Positions 1-5,298 of a DNA stretch of 5,298 nucleotides are shown piece by piece. Source of the DNA: a bacterium (GTDB lineage Bacteria; Babelota; Babeliae; Babelales; RVW-14). Every line of letters begins with the position of its first letter. Position 1 is the first letter of the stretch. The stretch is taken from assembly GCA_023249955.1 (NCBI GenBank), contig JAHFBR010000041.1:1-5298 (forward strand), given 5' to 3'. A model generated the notes under the pieces. The model ran no database searches and had not been told where the DNA came from. It worked only from the letters and a program-made list of their open reading frames with translations. Both the position numbers and the translations under genes were made by a program.

Positions 1-123
1 AAAACACTCAGGGCGAACGGGTTGAGATATCCGTTCGTGGTGCCTGCGCGCCATAGCCACCTGGGCGACGGCGGGAGTGATCACGTAGTGATCGTATCGA
101 ACCATGAACACATCTTGCTTGAG
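1..123. repeat. Palindrome-rich intergenic segment, probable dispersed repeat element
   Basis: No supportable gene lies here. Three inverted repeats are visible. CGAACGG at 14-20 is complementary to CCGTTCG at 31-37. GTTCGTGGT at 33-41 can pair with ACCATGAAC at 101-109 (one G-U pair). GATCAC at 79-84 pairs with GTGATC at 88-93 across a 3-nt loop. The first two share 33-37, so they are mutually exclusive folds. The word CTCAGGGCGAACGG and the paired blocks GTTCGTGGT and TCGAACCATGAAC resemble short palindromic intergenic repeats that I recall from many bacterial genomes and metagenomes, so I infer a mobile or passively spread repeat. The element probably continues left of the window. It lies just downstream of the minus-strand gene, but no hairpin is followed by a T run on that strand, so I do not call an intrinsic terminator. 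Confidence 0.45.
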
Positions 124-912
124 CTACTCAACTTTCAAAGCAGCCTTCCCAACAAAATCTTGCCACGACTGCGCCTCATTCATCTGTTGTAAAATTACTT
201 CCGTGGCCCTTGCGCGATGCACTTGAAGAGATTCGATAACTTTCATGCTGCCTGCGCGTTGTTCACTATCAGGTGTCCAAAATTCGATGCGACATGTTTT
301 GCTGTAGAGTTTTTGTTGGCAGTACAAAACCCACACCGGTGAGCCAAAAACTTTATTCTGAAACCATGCAGTTACTGCTGCGCACAACTCTGGATATCCG
401 CATCTTTGGTGTGTTCGGGCGAACCAAAACATATATTTATCAGTAAACGTTTTGCTGATCTCTCCACCTTTCCATTGTGCTGCGCATGCGTAGGCGTCCT
501 GAATGCTGATGTGGTAGGTGCGTTTGTATCCAAGCACATCGCAACAGTACTTATCGACCAACACGCGGATGTGCATGATCATCATGTTTACACAGATATT
601 TTTCCATTCAATTTCACTGAGCGCCGATGCTTGTAGCGCGAAGTGTTTGTTGCGTAAAAGCAGATACATCATGGGCACATCGCCCAAATTTGCTTTAGAG
701 CTCACCCATTCCAGCGCCTGTGTTTTGTAGGCTGGCGTATGGTCCAGATAGTTATAGAGTTGTGGCATCAGAAGATTGTAATCCTGAGACCCCAAAAGTC
801 GCTCAAGGCTTTCTTGAATGGTTGCCCACGGGCTCTGTTGCATTGGAAGTGCTGTGGTGGTGCAGAATAAAAGCATTAAACCCAAGCGCGCGATATGTAA
901 GACTATTTTCAT
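124..912 (-). CDS. Exported cysteine-rich protein of unknown function (262 aa)
   Basis: I do not recognise a family. Residues 1 to about 23 look like a Sec signal peptide: K2 and R9 in the n-region, a hydrophobic core at about 10-17 (LGLMLLFC), then TTTALP, with cleavage plausible near A21. C17 is preceded by LLF, which is not a good lipobox, so a soluble periplasmic or secreted protein is more likely than a lipoprotein. The mature part has eight cysteines (107, 123, 124, 143, 171, 177, 198, 207), an even number that would suit disulfides in an oxidising compartment. It is also rich in Trp and Tyr and looks largely helical. Residues about 66-98 (with LGDVPMMYLLL) faintly resemble a Sel1/TPR-type helical repeat, but one weak unit is not enough to name it. 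The ATG at 912 is supported by a strong Shine-Dalgarno sequence 4 nt upstream. The gene is divergent from argS. Alternative: a fast-evolving lineage-specific protein without homologues. Confidence 0.8.
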   Translation of the reverse strand: MKIVLHIARLGLMLLFCTTTALPMQQSPWATIQESLERLLGSQDYNLLMPQLYNYLDHTPAYKTQALEWVSSKANLGDVPMMYLLLRNKHFALQASALSEIEWKNICVNMMIMHIRVLVDKYCCDVLGYKRTYHISIQDAYACAAQWKGGEISKTFTDKYMFWFARTHQRCGYPELCAAVTAWFQNKVFGSPVWVLYCQQKLYSKTCRIEFWTPDSEQRAGSMKVIESLQVHRARATEVILQQMNEAQSWQDFVGKAALKVE

Positions 913-916
913 GGTT

Positions 917-928
917 CTCCCTTCCCTT
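917..928 (-). promoter_or_regulatory. Strong Shine-Dalgarno sequence of the exported-protein gene
   Basis: Read on the minus strand, the bases are AAGGGAAGGGAG, ending 4 nt before the ATG at 912. AGGGAG closely matches the anti-Shine-Dalgarno complement. This fixes the start codon and suggests efficient translation. Its strength contrasts with the missing site ahead of argS. Confidence 0.7.
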
Positions 929-998
929 TAGATATACAGCTGTTCGATCGTATCATGCTCGGTGGGTGAAAGCAATCTTGTTGCGTCACGGCCAAACT

Positions 999-1026
999 TT
1001 GCAAGTAGGCAATAACCTGGTACACT
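999..1026 (+). promoter_or_regulatory. Candidate sigma70-type promoter for the argS-lepA-merR operon
   Basis: TTGCAA at 999-1004 (4 of 6 to the -35 consensus) and TACACT at 1021-1026 (4 of 6 to the -10 consensus) are 16 nt apart. TG at 1018-1019 gives an extended -10 (TGGTACACT). Transcription would start near 1033, leaving a leader of about 55 nt before argS. This is the best match I found by eye in the 174-nt divergent region at 913-1086. I found no equally good promoter on the minus strand for the exported-protein gene; TATATC near 933-938 (minus) is a weak -10 candidate without a good -35. Confidence 0.4.
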
Positions 1027-1040
1027 AAGCGAATACGTGT

Positions 1041-1052
1041 AAAACACTCAGG
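1041..1052 (+). repeat. Second copy of the 12-bp word AAAACACTCAGG
   Basis: The same 12 bases occupy 1-12 at the window edge, in the same orientation. Similarity stops immediately after the word: GCGAAC follows on the left and AAAGAT here. It may be a worn remnant of the left-edge repeat. In a window this size one exact 12-base match is roughly expected by chance, so the evidence is weak. Confidence 0.25.
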
Positions 1053-1056
1053 AAAG

Positions 1057-1074
1057 ATGTGCTTTTTTTGCTAG
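1057..1074 (+). other. Five-codon leader-like ORF (MCFFC) upstream of argS
   Basis: ATG at 1057 is followed by Cys, Phe, Phe and Cys codons and a TAG at 1072-1074. AGGAAAG at 1050-1056, directly before the ATG, could serve as a ribosome-binding site although it sits very close. The ORF is in the same frame as argS and ends 12 nt before its ATG. argS itself has no purine-rich Shine-Dalgarno sequence in that gap (AGAACGGTACCGGT). Reinitiation from this short ORF is one way argS could be translated. This is inference; such mini-ORFs also arise by chance. Confidence 0.25.
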
Positions 1075-1086
1075 AACGGTACCGGT

Positions 1087-2784
1087 ATGAACGTAATGCT
1101 TAGGCTCAAAAAACTTCTTATAGATCACGTTTCTTCCCTCTTTGGGGTGGCTGCCGATCGGCTTTCACACCTGGAGTTCAAGATTAATAACGACCAAGGG
1201 GCTCAGTTTGGCGACGTCAGCTGTAACGTGGCCATGCTGCTATCCAAGCAGGTGGGCAAGAACCCGCGCGAGGTTGCAACCCAGCTGCAGCAGGTTTTAA
1301 GCGCCCCAGAGCATGCTTCAATTATTCAGTCGGTGGCTATCGCCGGCCCGGGATTTTTAAACTTTACCCTGACCACGCAGGCGTGGCGTACGCTGATCCA
1401 AGAGCTGTACACGCAAAAAGCAGACTTTTTTAAGCTTGGTCCTGACGATAAAAAATATAGCGTTGATATCGAATTTGTAAGCGCCAACCCGACCGGGCCG
1501 TTGCATTTGGGCCATGGCCGTGGTGGTATCATTGGCGACACGCTGGCCAGGGTTTTGAACTTTTTGGGTCACCGTGCCAGCAAAGAGTTTTATATCAATG
1601 ATGCTGGTAATCAGATCAAACTTTTGGGTCAATCGCTCAAAGCCCGTTGCTTGCAACAGTTTGGGCAGGCTGCAGAGATTCCGGAGGGTGGTTATGCTGG
1701 CGATTATTTGGTCGACCTGGCCAAAGATTGCGTTGCCCAGCATGGACCGGACGTCAAAGATAAAAGCGATCAATTCTTTGAGTTGTATGCAAAAGAACAG
1801 CTGCTGAATTTGATCAAAGCCGATCTGGCGGCGTATGGCATTACGTTTGATACCTGGTTCTCTGAAAAAACACTGCACGATAGTAGCGCCATTGATAAAA
1901 CATTGGCGTTGTTGCAAAGCAAAGATTTAGTGTATGAAAAAGATGGCGCGCTGTGGTTTAGGTCAACCAGCTTTGGTGACGATAAAGACCGCGTGGTGCG
2001 CAAAAGCGGTGGCGAGCTGACTTACATCGCAGCCGACTTGGCCTACTTGCGCGATAAGTTTGATCGCGGGTTTGATAGAGTCAATTATGTCCTGGGTCAT
2101 GACCATCACAGCTATAAAGTACGTTTACAAGCGGCAATGCAGGCGTTTGATTATGACGTGGCAAATCTTGATGTCATTTTGTATCAGCTGGTCAACATCA
2201 AAATGGGTGGCGAGGCGGTCAAAATGTCCAAGCGTGCCGGCACGTTTACCAAGCTGAGTGACGTGGTTGAAGCGGTTGGTAAAGACGTTGCGCGTTTCTT
2301 TTATCTGAACCGCAAGACCGATGCGCCGTTGGATTTTGATTTGGATGTTGCACTGAAAAAGACAGAAGAAAACCCAGTCTACTACATTCAGTATGCCTAC
2401 GTGCGGATTAATAGTTTGTTGCAAAAGGCCCATCAAGAGGGCTTTGGGGCTTGGATTGACCAGATGAAAGCGGGCAAGCTGACCGATGCCCAGTTTGATG
2501 AGATGATGCAACACATGAGCGCTGAAGAGACGACGTTGTTCAAAAAAGTTGCTTCGCTGAGTGATATCATGCGTTCCATTGCAACCACGCATCAGACGCA
2601 CATGTTGTCATACTACGCGCTGGAGCTGGCGCAAAAGCTGCACGGCTACTACACGCGCAATAAAGTTATTGATACCACGCAACAGGCATTGAGTTGCATG
2701 CGTATGTTTACTGTTTTTGTTGTCCATCAAACGCTTGATGTGTCACTTGATGTGCTTGGGTTAAGTAAACCAGAAAAAATGTAA
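1087..2784 (+). CDS. argS: Arginyl-tRNA synthetase
   Basis: This cytoplasmic class I aminoacyl-tRNA synthetase joins arginine to tRNA-Arg using ATP. At 565 aa it has the usual length for bacterial ArgRS and looks complete. Residues 1 to about 105 form the ArgRS-specific N-terminal domain that contacts the tRNA elbow, with the conserved region QFGDVSCNVAM near 40-50 and AGPGFLNF near 86-93. The catalytic Rossmann domain follows, with VSANPTGPLHLGHGRG around 131-146. Its HIGH motif is HLGH at 140-143. The second signature, KMSKRAG, starts at K379. From about residue 429 (NPVYYIQYAYVRI) to the end is the helical DALR anticodon-binding domain, ending in the typical LGLSKPEKM. The family's usual YAHAR is YAYVR here, a mild variation. 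ATG 1087 matches the family N-terminus, but no clear Shine-Dalgarno precedes it; ATG 1096 is an alternative. It is the first gene of an apparent operon with lepA 25 nt downstream. Confidence 0.98.
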   Translation: MNVMLRLKKLLIDHVSSLFGVAADRLSHLEFKINNDQGAQFGDVSCNVAMLLSKQVGKNPREVATQLQQVLSAPEHASIIQSVAIAGPGFLNFTLTTQAWRTLIQELYTQKADFFKLGPDDKKYSVDIEFVSANPTGPLHLGHGRGGIIGDTLARVLNFLGHRASKEFYINDAGNQIKLLGQSLKARCLQQFGQAAEIPEGGYAGDYLVDLAKDCVAQHGPDVKDKSDQFFELYAKEQLLNLIKADLAAYGITFDTWFSEKTLHDSSAIDKTLALLQSKDLVYEKDGALWFRSTSFGDDKDRVVRKSGGELTYIAADLAYLRDKFDRGFDRVNYVLGHDHHSYKVRLQAAMQAFDYDVANLDVILYQLVNIKMGGEAVKMSKRAGTFTKLSDVVEAVGKDVARFFYLNRKTDAPLDFDLDVALKKTEENPVYYIQYAYVRINSLLQKAHQEGFGAWIDQMKAGKLTDAQFDEMMQHMSAEETTLFKKVASLSDIMRSIATTHQTHMLSYYALELAQKLHGYYTRNKVIDTTQQALSCMRMFTVFVVHQTLDVSLDVLGLSKPEKM

Positions 2785-2809
2785 TTAAACCGGATGAGCT
2801 GAAAACACC

Positions 2810-4639
2810 ATGAATATAAGCCAGATTCAAAGTTTTAATCTTAAAGATTTTACTGCCGATCGTATCAGAAACTTTTCGATTATCGCCCACATCGACCACG
2901 GTAAGTCAACACTCGCCGACCGATTGCTGGAGATGGCGGGAACCATTTCAAGCCGTCAAAAGGTTGCGCAAGTGCTTGATAAGCTGCAGGTGGAGCGCGA
3001 ACGTGGCATTACGGTAAAAGCTCAAACGGCGTCGCTTTTTTATGAATACAAAGGCAAAATTTATTTGCTTAACTTGATTGACACTCCGGGTCACGTGGAC
3101 TTTACGTATGAAGTTTCTCGCTCGCTGTACGCCTGTCAAGGTGCGGTTTTGTTGGTTGATGCGGCACAAGGTGTGCAAGCGCAAACCATGGCCAACTTCT
3201 TTTTGGCGTTTGATCAAGATCTAACCATTCTTCCGGCAATTAATAAAATTGATATGGCCAATGCTGATCCTGAGCGCGTTGCCAAAGAGATGGACAAGGC
3301 GTTTGATATTCAGCGCGAAGATATTCTGTTGATTTCGGCAAAGGCCGGCATCGGGATTGATAAGCTCTTTGAACAGATTATTGAACGCATTAAACCGCCA
3401 TCGGGTAACGAGAATGCACCGCTCAAGGCGCTGTTATTTGACTCGTGGTACGACGAATATCGTGGTGTGGTCTGTTTGATTGAAGTGATTGATGGCAACA
3501 TCAAAAAAGGTGACATCATCACGGCTGCACACGCTGGTGAAAATTATGAAGTGCTTGATATCGGTCTGATGTATCCTGAACCGCACCAGACCGGTGTCTT
3601 GTTTACCGGCCAGGTGGGATATCTGATTTCCGGCATGAAGACGGTTAAAGAGGCACGCATTGGTGATACGTTTTATCGTGCCAAGCAGCCGGTTCCGGCG
3701 TTGCCTGGTTTTAAGCCCGCAAAGCCCATGGTTTTTGCCGGCATCTATCCGCTGGATACTTCTGATTTTGAGCAAGTGCGTGATGCAATTGAAAAATTAA
3801 CGCTCAACGATCCCAGTGTGCATGTTGAAAAAGAAAGTTCAGTAGCGCTTGGCCTTGGCTTCCGCTGCGGCTTTTTGGGTCTGCTGCACATGGACGTGTT
3901 TAGGCAACGTTTGGAACAAGAGTACAACGCTTCGATTATTGTCACCTCGCCAACGGTATTGTATAAAGTTTTGTTGACCGACGGTGAAGAGGTGGTGATC
4001 GAGAACCCATCAAAATTTCCTGATCAGGCACGCATAGAACAGGTGTTTGAGCCGGTTGTGAATGCGACGATTATTACGCCAAAAGATTATCTGGGTAATA
4101 TTATGACATTGTGCCAAGAGCGCCGTGGCGTTCAAAAAGAGATGACGTACATCGATGAAAATCGTCTGATCTTGCGTTACGCGTTGCCGCTGAATGAAAT
4201 TATTACCGACTTTTATGATAAGTTAAAATCGCTCAGCGCTGGTTATGCAAGCTTTGATTACGAACAGGCTGGCTATCAAGCCTCTGACTTGGTCAAGATG
4301 AATATCTTGCTCAACGGCAAGGCAGTGGACGCGCTTTCGGTGATTGTTCACGAAAGCAAAGCCTTTTACATTGGGCGTCAGTTGACACAAAAACTGAAAG
4401 AGGTTATTCATAGACAAATGTTTGAAGTAGCCATTCAGGCCGCCATTGGAGCCAAGGTTATTGCACGGGAATCGGTTTCTGCGCTCAGAAAGAACGTTAT
4501 TGCAAAATGTTATGGCGGTGACATTACCAGAAAAAGAAAATTGTTGGAGAAACAGAAAGAGGGTAAGAAGAAACTCAAACAAGTGGGCAACGTTGAGCTT
4601 CCGCATGAAGCCTTCCTTACCATTCTCAAGCACGAGTAA
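2810..4639 (+). CDS. lepA: Elongation factor 4 (LepA), ribosome-associated GTPase
   Basis: LepA/EF4 is a translational GTPase related to EF-G. It has been described as a back-translocase and as a factor for initiation, 30S biogenesis and translation under ionic stress. All GTPase motifs are present: G1 AHIDHGKST at 26-34, G2 RGIT at 65-68, G3 DTPGH at 91-95 (H95 is the expected catalytic His), G4 NKID at 145-148 and G5 SAK at 176-178. Domain II follows from about 200. EF-G-like domains come next, with [13 protein letters not shown] near 350-362 and [12 protein letters not shown] just before it. The EF4-specific C-terminal domain is intact (about 562-606, with [14 protein letters not shown] and [17 protein letters not shown]). 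The 609-aa length is normal apart from about 19 extra N-terminal residues before [12 protein letters not shown]. An in-frame TGA at 2795-2797 and the lack of any other in-frame ATG before G1 fix the start. The ribosome-binding site is weak (GGATGAG, 2792-2798). It lies 25 nt after argS and 15 nt before the regulator. Confidence 0.98.
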   Translation: MNISQIQSFNLKDFTADRIRNFSIIAHIDHGKSTLADRLLEMAGTISSRQKVAQVLDKLQVERERGITVKAQTASLFYEYKGKIYLLNLIDTPGHVDFTYEVSRSLYACQGAVLLVDAAQGVQAQTMANFFLAFDQDLTILPAINKIDMANADPERVAKEMDKAFDIQREDILLISAKAGIGIDKLFEQIIERIKPPSGNENAPLKALLFDSWYDEYRGVVCLIEVIDGNIKKGDIITAAHAGENYEVLDIGLMYPEPHQTGVLFTGQVGYLISGMKTVKEARIGDTFYRAKQPVPALPGFKPAKPMVFAGIYPLDTSDFEQVRDAIEKLTLNDPSVHVEKESSVALGLGFRCGFLGLLHMDVFRQRLEQEYNASIIVTSPTVLYKVLLTDGEEVVIENPSKFPDQARIEQVFEPVVNATIITPKDYLGNIMTLCQERRGVQKEMTYIDENRLILRYALPLNEIITDFYDKLKSLSAGYASFDYEQAGYQASDLVKMNILLNGKAVDALSVIVHESKAFYIGRQLTQKLKEVIHRQMFEVAIQAAIGAKVIARESVSALRKNVIAKCYGGDITRKRKLLEKQKEGKKKLKQVGNVELPHEAFLTILKHE

Positions 4640-4642
4640 AGC

Positions 4643-4648
4643 AGGGAG
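4643..4648 (+). promoter_or_regulatory. Shine-Dalgarno sequence of the MerR/HspR-like gene
   Basis: AGGGAG lies 6 nt before the ATG at 4655, in the 15-nt gap after the lepA stop. It is the best ribosome-binding site of the three operon genes. It supports this start over the later internal ATG codons and suggests independent initiation rather than only coupling to lepA. Confidence 0.7.
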
Positions 4649-4675
4649 CCTTCTATGAAGCGAAGGAAAGGCTTT
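4645..4675 (+). other. Possible RNA hairpin over the ribosome-binding site and start codon of the HspR-like gene
   Basis: GGAGCCTT at 4645-4652 can pair with AAGGCTTT at 4668-4675: six Watson-Crick pairs plus two terminal G-U pairs, with a 15-nt loop containing the ATG at 4655. This would bury most of the Shine-Dalgarno sequence. A competing fold pairs AAGCCTTCCTT (4608-4618, inside lepA) with AAGGAAAGGCTT (4663-4674), giving 11 pairs and one bulged A and leaving the Shine-Dalgarno in a 44-nt loop. The pairings are visible directly. Any regulatory role is inference, and part of the right arm is constrained by the Lys/Arg-rich coding sequence. Confidence 0.3.
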
Positions 4676-5233
4676 TATTCGATATCGGTTGTTGCAAAGA
4701 TGTTTTCGGTGCATCAACAAACCATCCGCATGTATGAAAAAGAGGGTTTGATTTCGCCCAAACGTTCGGAGGGCAACACACGCCTTTTTTCTGAAGAGGA
4801 TGTGGATCGGTTGGAAGAGGTCATCTATTTGACCCACAAGCTGGGTGTGAATCTGGCCGGCGTTGAGATGATTCTGAAGTTACAGAAAAAAATCAGACGC
4901 ATGCAAGAAGAGATGAACAAGATGTTTAAGGCTGCTGAAGGTGAATTTGAGCTTGAGACTCAGCAGATGAAAGAGAGCATGCGTCGCCAAGGCGAGCGCT
5001 TGATTGAACTCAGAAAAGAGAATAGTGTCAAAAAGCACGAGCATCTGATTGAAATCTCGACACCTGATGTTGAAGATGATGAAAAGACGATGACCAAAAA
5101 GCGCTCAAAGCCATCAGTCAACGCTAAGCAGGGCGCCAAGGGGCAACAACATGTTGTGCTGAGCAAGCCCAAGGCGTTTGAGCTTGAGGATGATGATACG
5201 GTTGAGGATATTGAAATCGAGTACGATAAGTAG
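4655..5233 (+). CDS. MerR-family transcriptional regulator, HspR-like, with extended C-terminal tail
   Basis: This is a predicted cytoplasmic DNA-binding regulator. Residues 8-76 form a MerR winged helix-turn-helix: YSISVVAKMFSVHQQTIRMY (8-27) is the HTH, EKEGLISPKR the turn into the wing, and NTRLFSEEDVDRL the wing and following helix. GVNLAGVEMIL at 64-74 closely matches HspR, the repressor of dnaK and other chaperone genes in actinobacteria and Helicobacter, so I favour HspR over metal- or drug-sensing MerR types. No effector-binding domain follows. Residues about 75-130 are charged and predicted to form a coiled coil. Then come a basic, low-complexity stretch (about 144-162) and a strongly acidic end (176-192, ten of 17 residues Asp/Glu). 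At 192 aa it is longer than the usual HspR of about 110-150. It is the last gene of the argS-lepA operon, followed at once by a terminator. I saw no HspR-type operator (CTTGAG and CTCAAG correctly spaced) in the window, so autoregulation is not shown. HspR function is inferred. Confidence 0.88.
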   Translation: MKRRKGFYSISVVAKMFSVHQQTIRMYEKEGLISPKRSEGNTRLFSEEDVDRLEEVIYLTHKLGVNLAGVEMILKLQKKIRRMQEEMNKMFKAAEGEFELETQQMKESMRRQGERLIELRKENSVKKHEHLIEISTPDVEDDEKTMTKKRSKPSVNAKQGAKGQQHVVLSKPKAFELEDDDTVEDIEIEYDK

Positions 5234-5240
5234 CAAGACA

Positions 5241-5277
5241 TTAAAAAAGGCCCCCGAAAACCGGGGGCCTTTTTTAA
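5241..5277. terminator. Strong symmetric rho-independent terminator
   Basis: TTAAAAAAGGCCCCC (5241-5255) is exactly complementary to GGGGGCCTTTTTTAA (5263-5277), and G5256-C5262 adds a pair, leaving a 5-nt loop (AAAAC). The GC-rich core of eight pairs is followed by six T on the plus strand, and the complementary A run gives the same arrangement on the minus strand. It therefore ends the argS-lepA-regulator transcript 7 nt after the stop codon and could also stop a convergent transcript arriving from the right. Confidence 0.95.
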
Positions 5278-5298
5278 TAATCAATTATTTTTGAATTC

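Noticed and set aside
1..105. Minus-strand open frame starting at ATG 103-105 and leaving at the left edge (35 codons)
   Set aside because: It lies wholly within the repeat-like segment, has no Shine-Dalgarno sequence, and its residues show no domain pattern.
119..131. TTGAG-CTA-CTCAA inverted repeat, reminiscent of the HspR operator
   Set aside because: The known HspR operator (HAIR) has longer arms and a wider spacer. This one has 5-bp arms and a 3-nt spacer at the stop codon of the orphan gene, not in a promoter.
1..192. Open plus-strand frame 1 from the window edge (63 codons, stop at 190-192)
   Set aside because: It runs through the palindromic segment and into the antisense of the orphan gene, shows no recognisable protein sequence and has no visible start. 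More likely an incidental open frame through a repeat.
406..1028. Plus-strand ORFs (76, 70 and 102 aa) over the orphan exported-protein gene
   Set aside because: They overlap each other and a minus-strand gene with a signal peptide and strong ribosome-binding site. None has comparable evidence.
1357..1917. Long minus-strand ORF (186 aa) inside argS
   Set aside because: Antisense shadow of a fully conserved argS coding region, with no domain pattern of its own.
4223..4837. Minus-strand ORF of 204 aa spanning the lepA end and the regulator start
   Set aside because: It lies opposite two well-supported genes and mirrors their coding constraint. No Shine-Dalgarno or domain evidence.
5293..5298. 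GAATTC (EcoRI site) exactly at the right end
   Set aside because: It may only mean that the source clone or window was cut there, or be chance. No biological meaning can be read from it.
1..5298. Search for CRISPR arrays, tRNA/rRNA genes, insertion sequences and phage genes
   Set aside because: No regularly spaced repeats, tRNA-like cloverleaf, rRNA signature, transposase or phage protein was seen on either strand.

Overview
The window is an ordinary-looking bacterial chromosome segment of moderate GC content. It reads with the standard genetic code and has short intergenic gaps. It carries two conserved translation genes, a heat-shock-type MerR regulator and one orphan exported protein. No single gene fixes the taxon. 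The small exported Cys-rich orphan and the short palindromic intergenic repeat at the left edge remind me of under-sampled Gram-negative-type lineages such as Dependentiae (TM6). That placement is a low-confidence guess from recall; an ArgS or LepA phylogeny would settle it.

Layout. Positions 1-123 hold no convincing gene. They are dense in inverted repeats and look like a dispersed palindromic intergenic element. Positions 124-912 (minus strand) encode a 262-residue exported protein of unknown function, with a clear signal peptide, eight cysteines in the mature part and a strong Shine-Dalgarno sequence. Positions 913-1086 are a divergent intergenic region with a plausible extended -10 promoter (999-1026) for the rightward genes. 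It also holds a five-codon leader-like ORF (1057-1074) just ahead of an argS that lacks its own Shine-Dalgarno sequence.

Positions 1087-5233 (plus strand) form a compact apparent operon: argS (arginyl-tRNA synthetase), lepA (elongation factor 4) after a 25-nt gap, then an HspR-like MerR-family regulator after a 15-nt gap. It is closed by a very strong, symmetric rho-independent terminator at 5241-5277. The remaining 21 bases are AT-rich with no visible feature.

How the genes fit together. ArgS charges tRNA-Arg and LepA is a ribosome-associated GTPase linked to translation stress and 30S maturation. The last gene is related to HspR, the repressor that controls chaperone genes in other bacteria. 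Co-transcription would link translation capacity with heat-shock or proteostasis control. The regulator has an unusual C-terminal extension (coiled coil, basic linker, strongly acidic tail), and its ribosome-binding site can fold into a short hairpin with two G-U pairs. Nothing here amounts to a clearly new multi-gene system. The most interesting items are the orphan exported protein, the extended HspR-like protein with its possibly structured start site, and the left-edge repeat.
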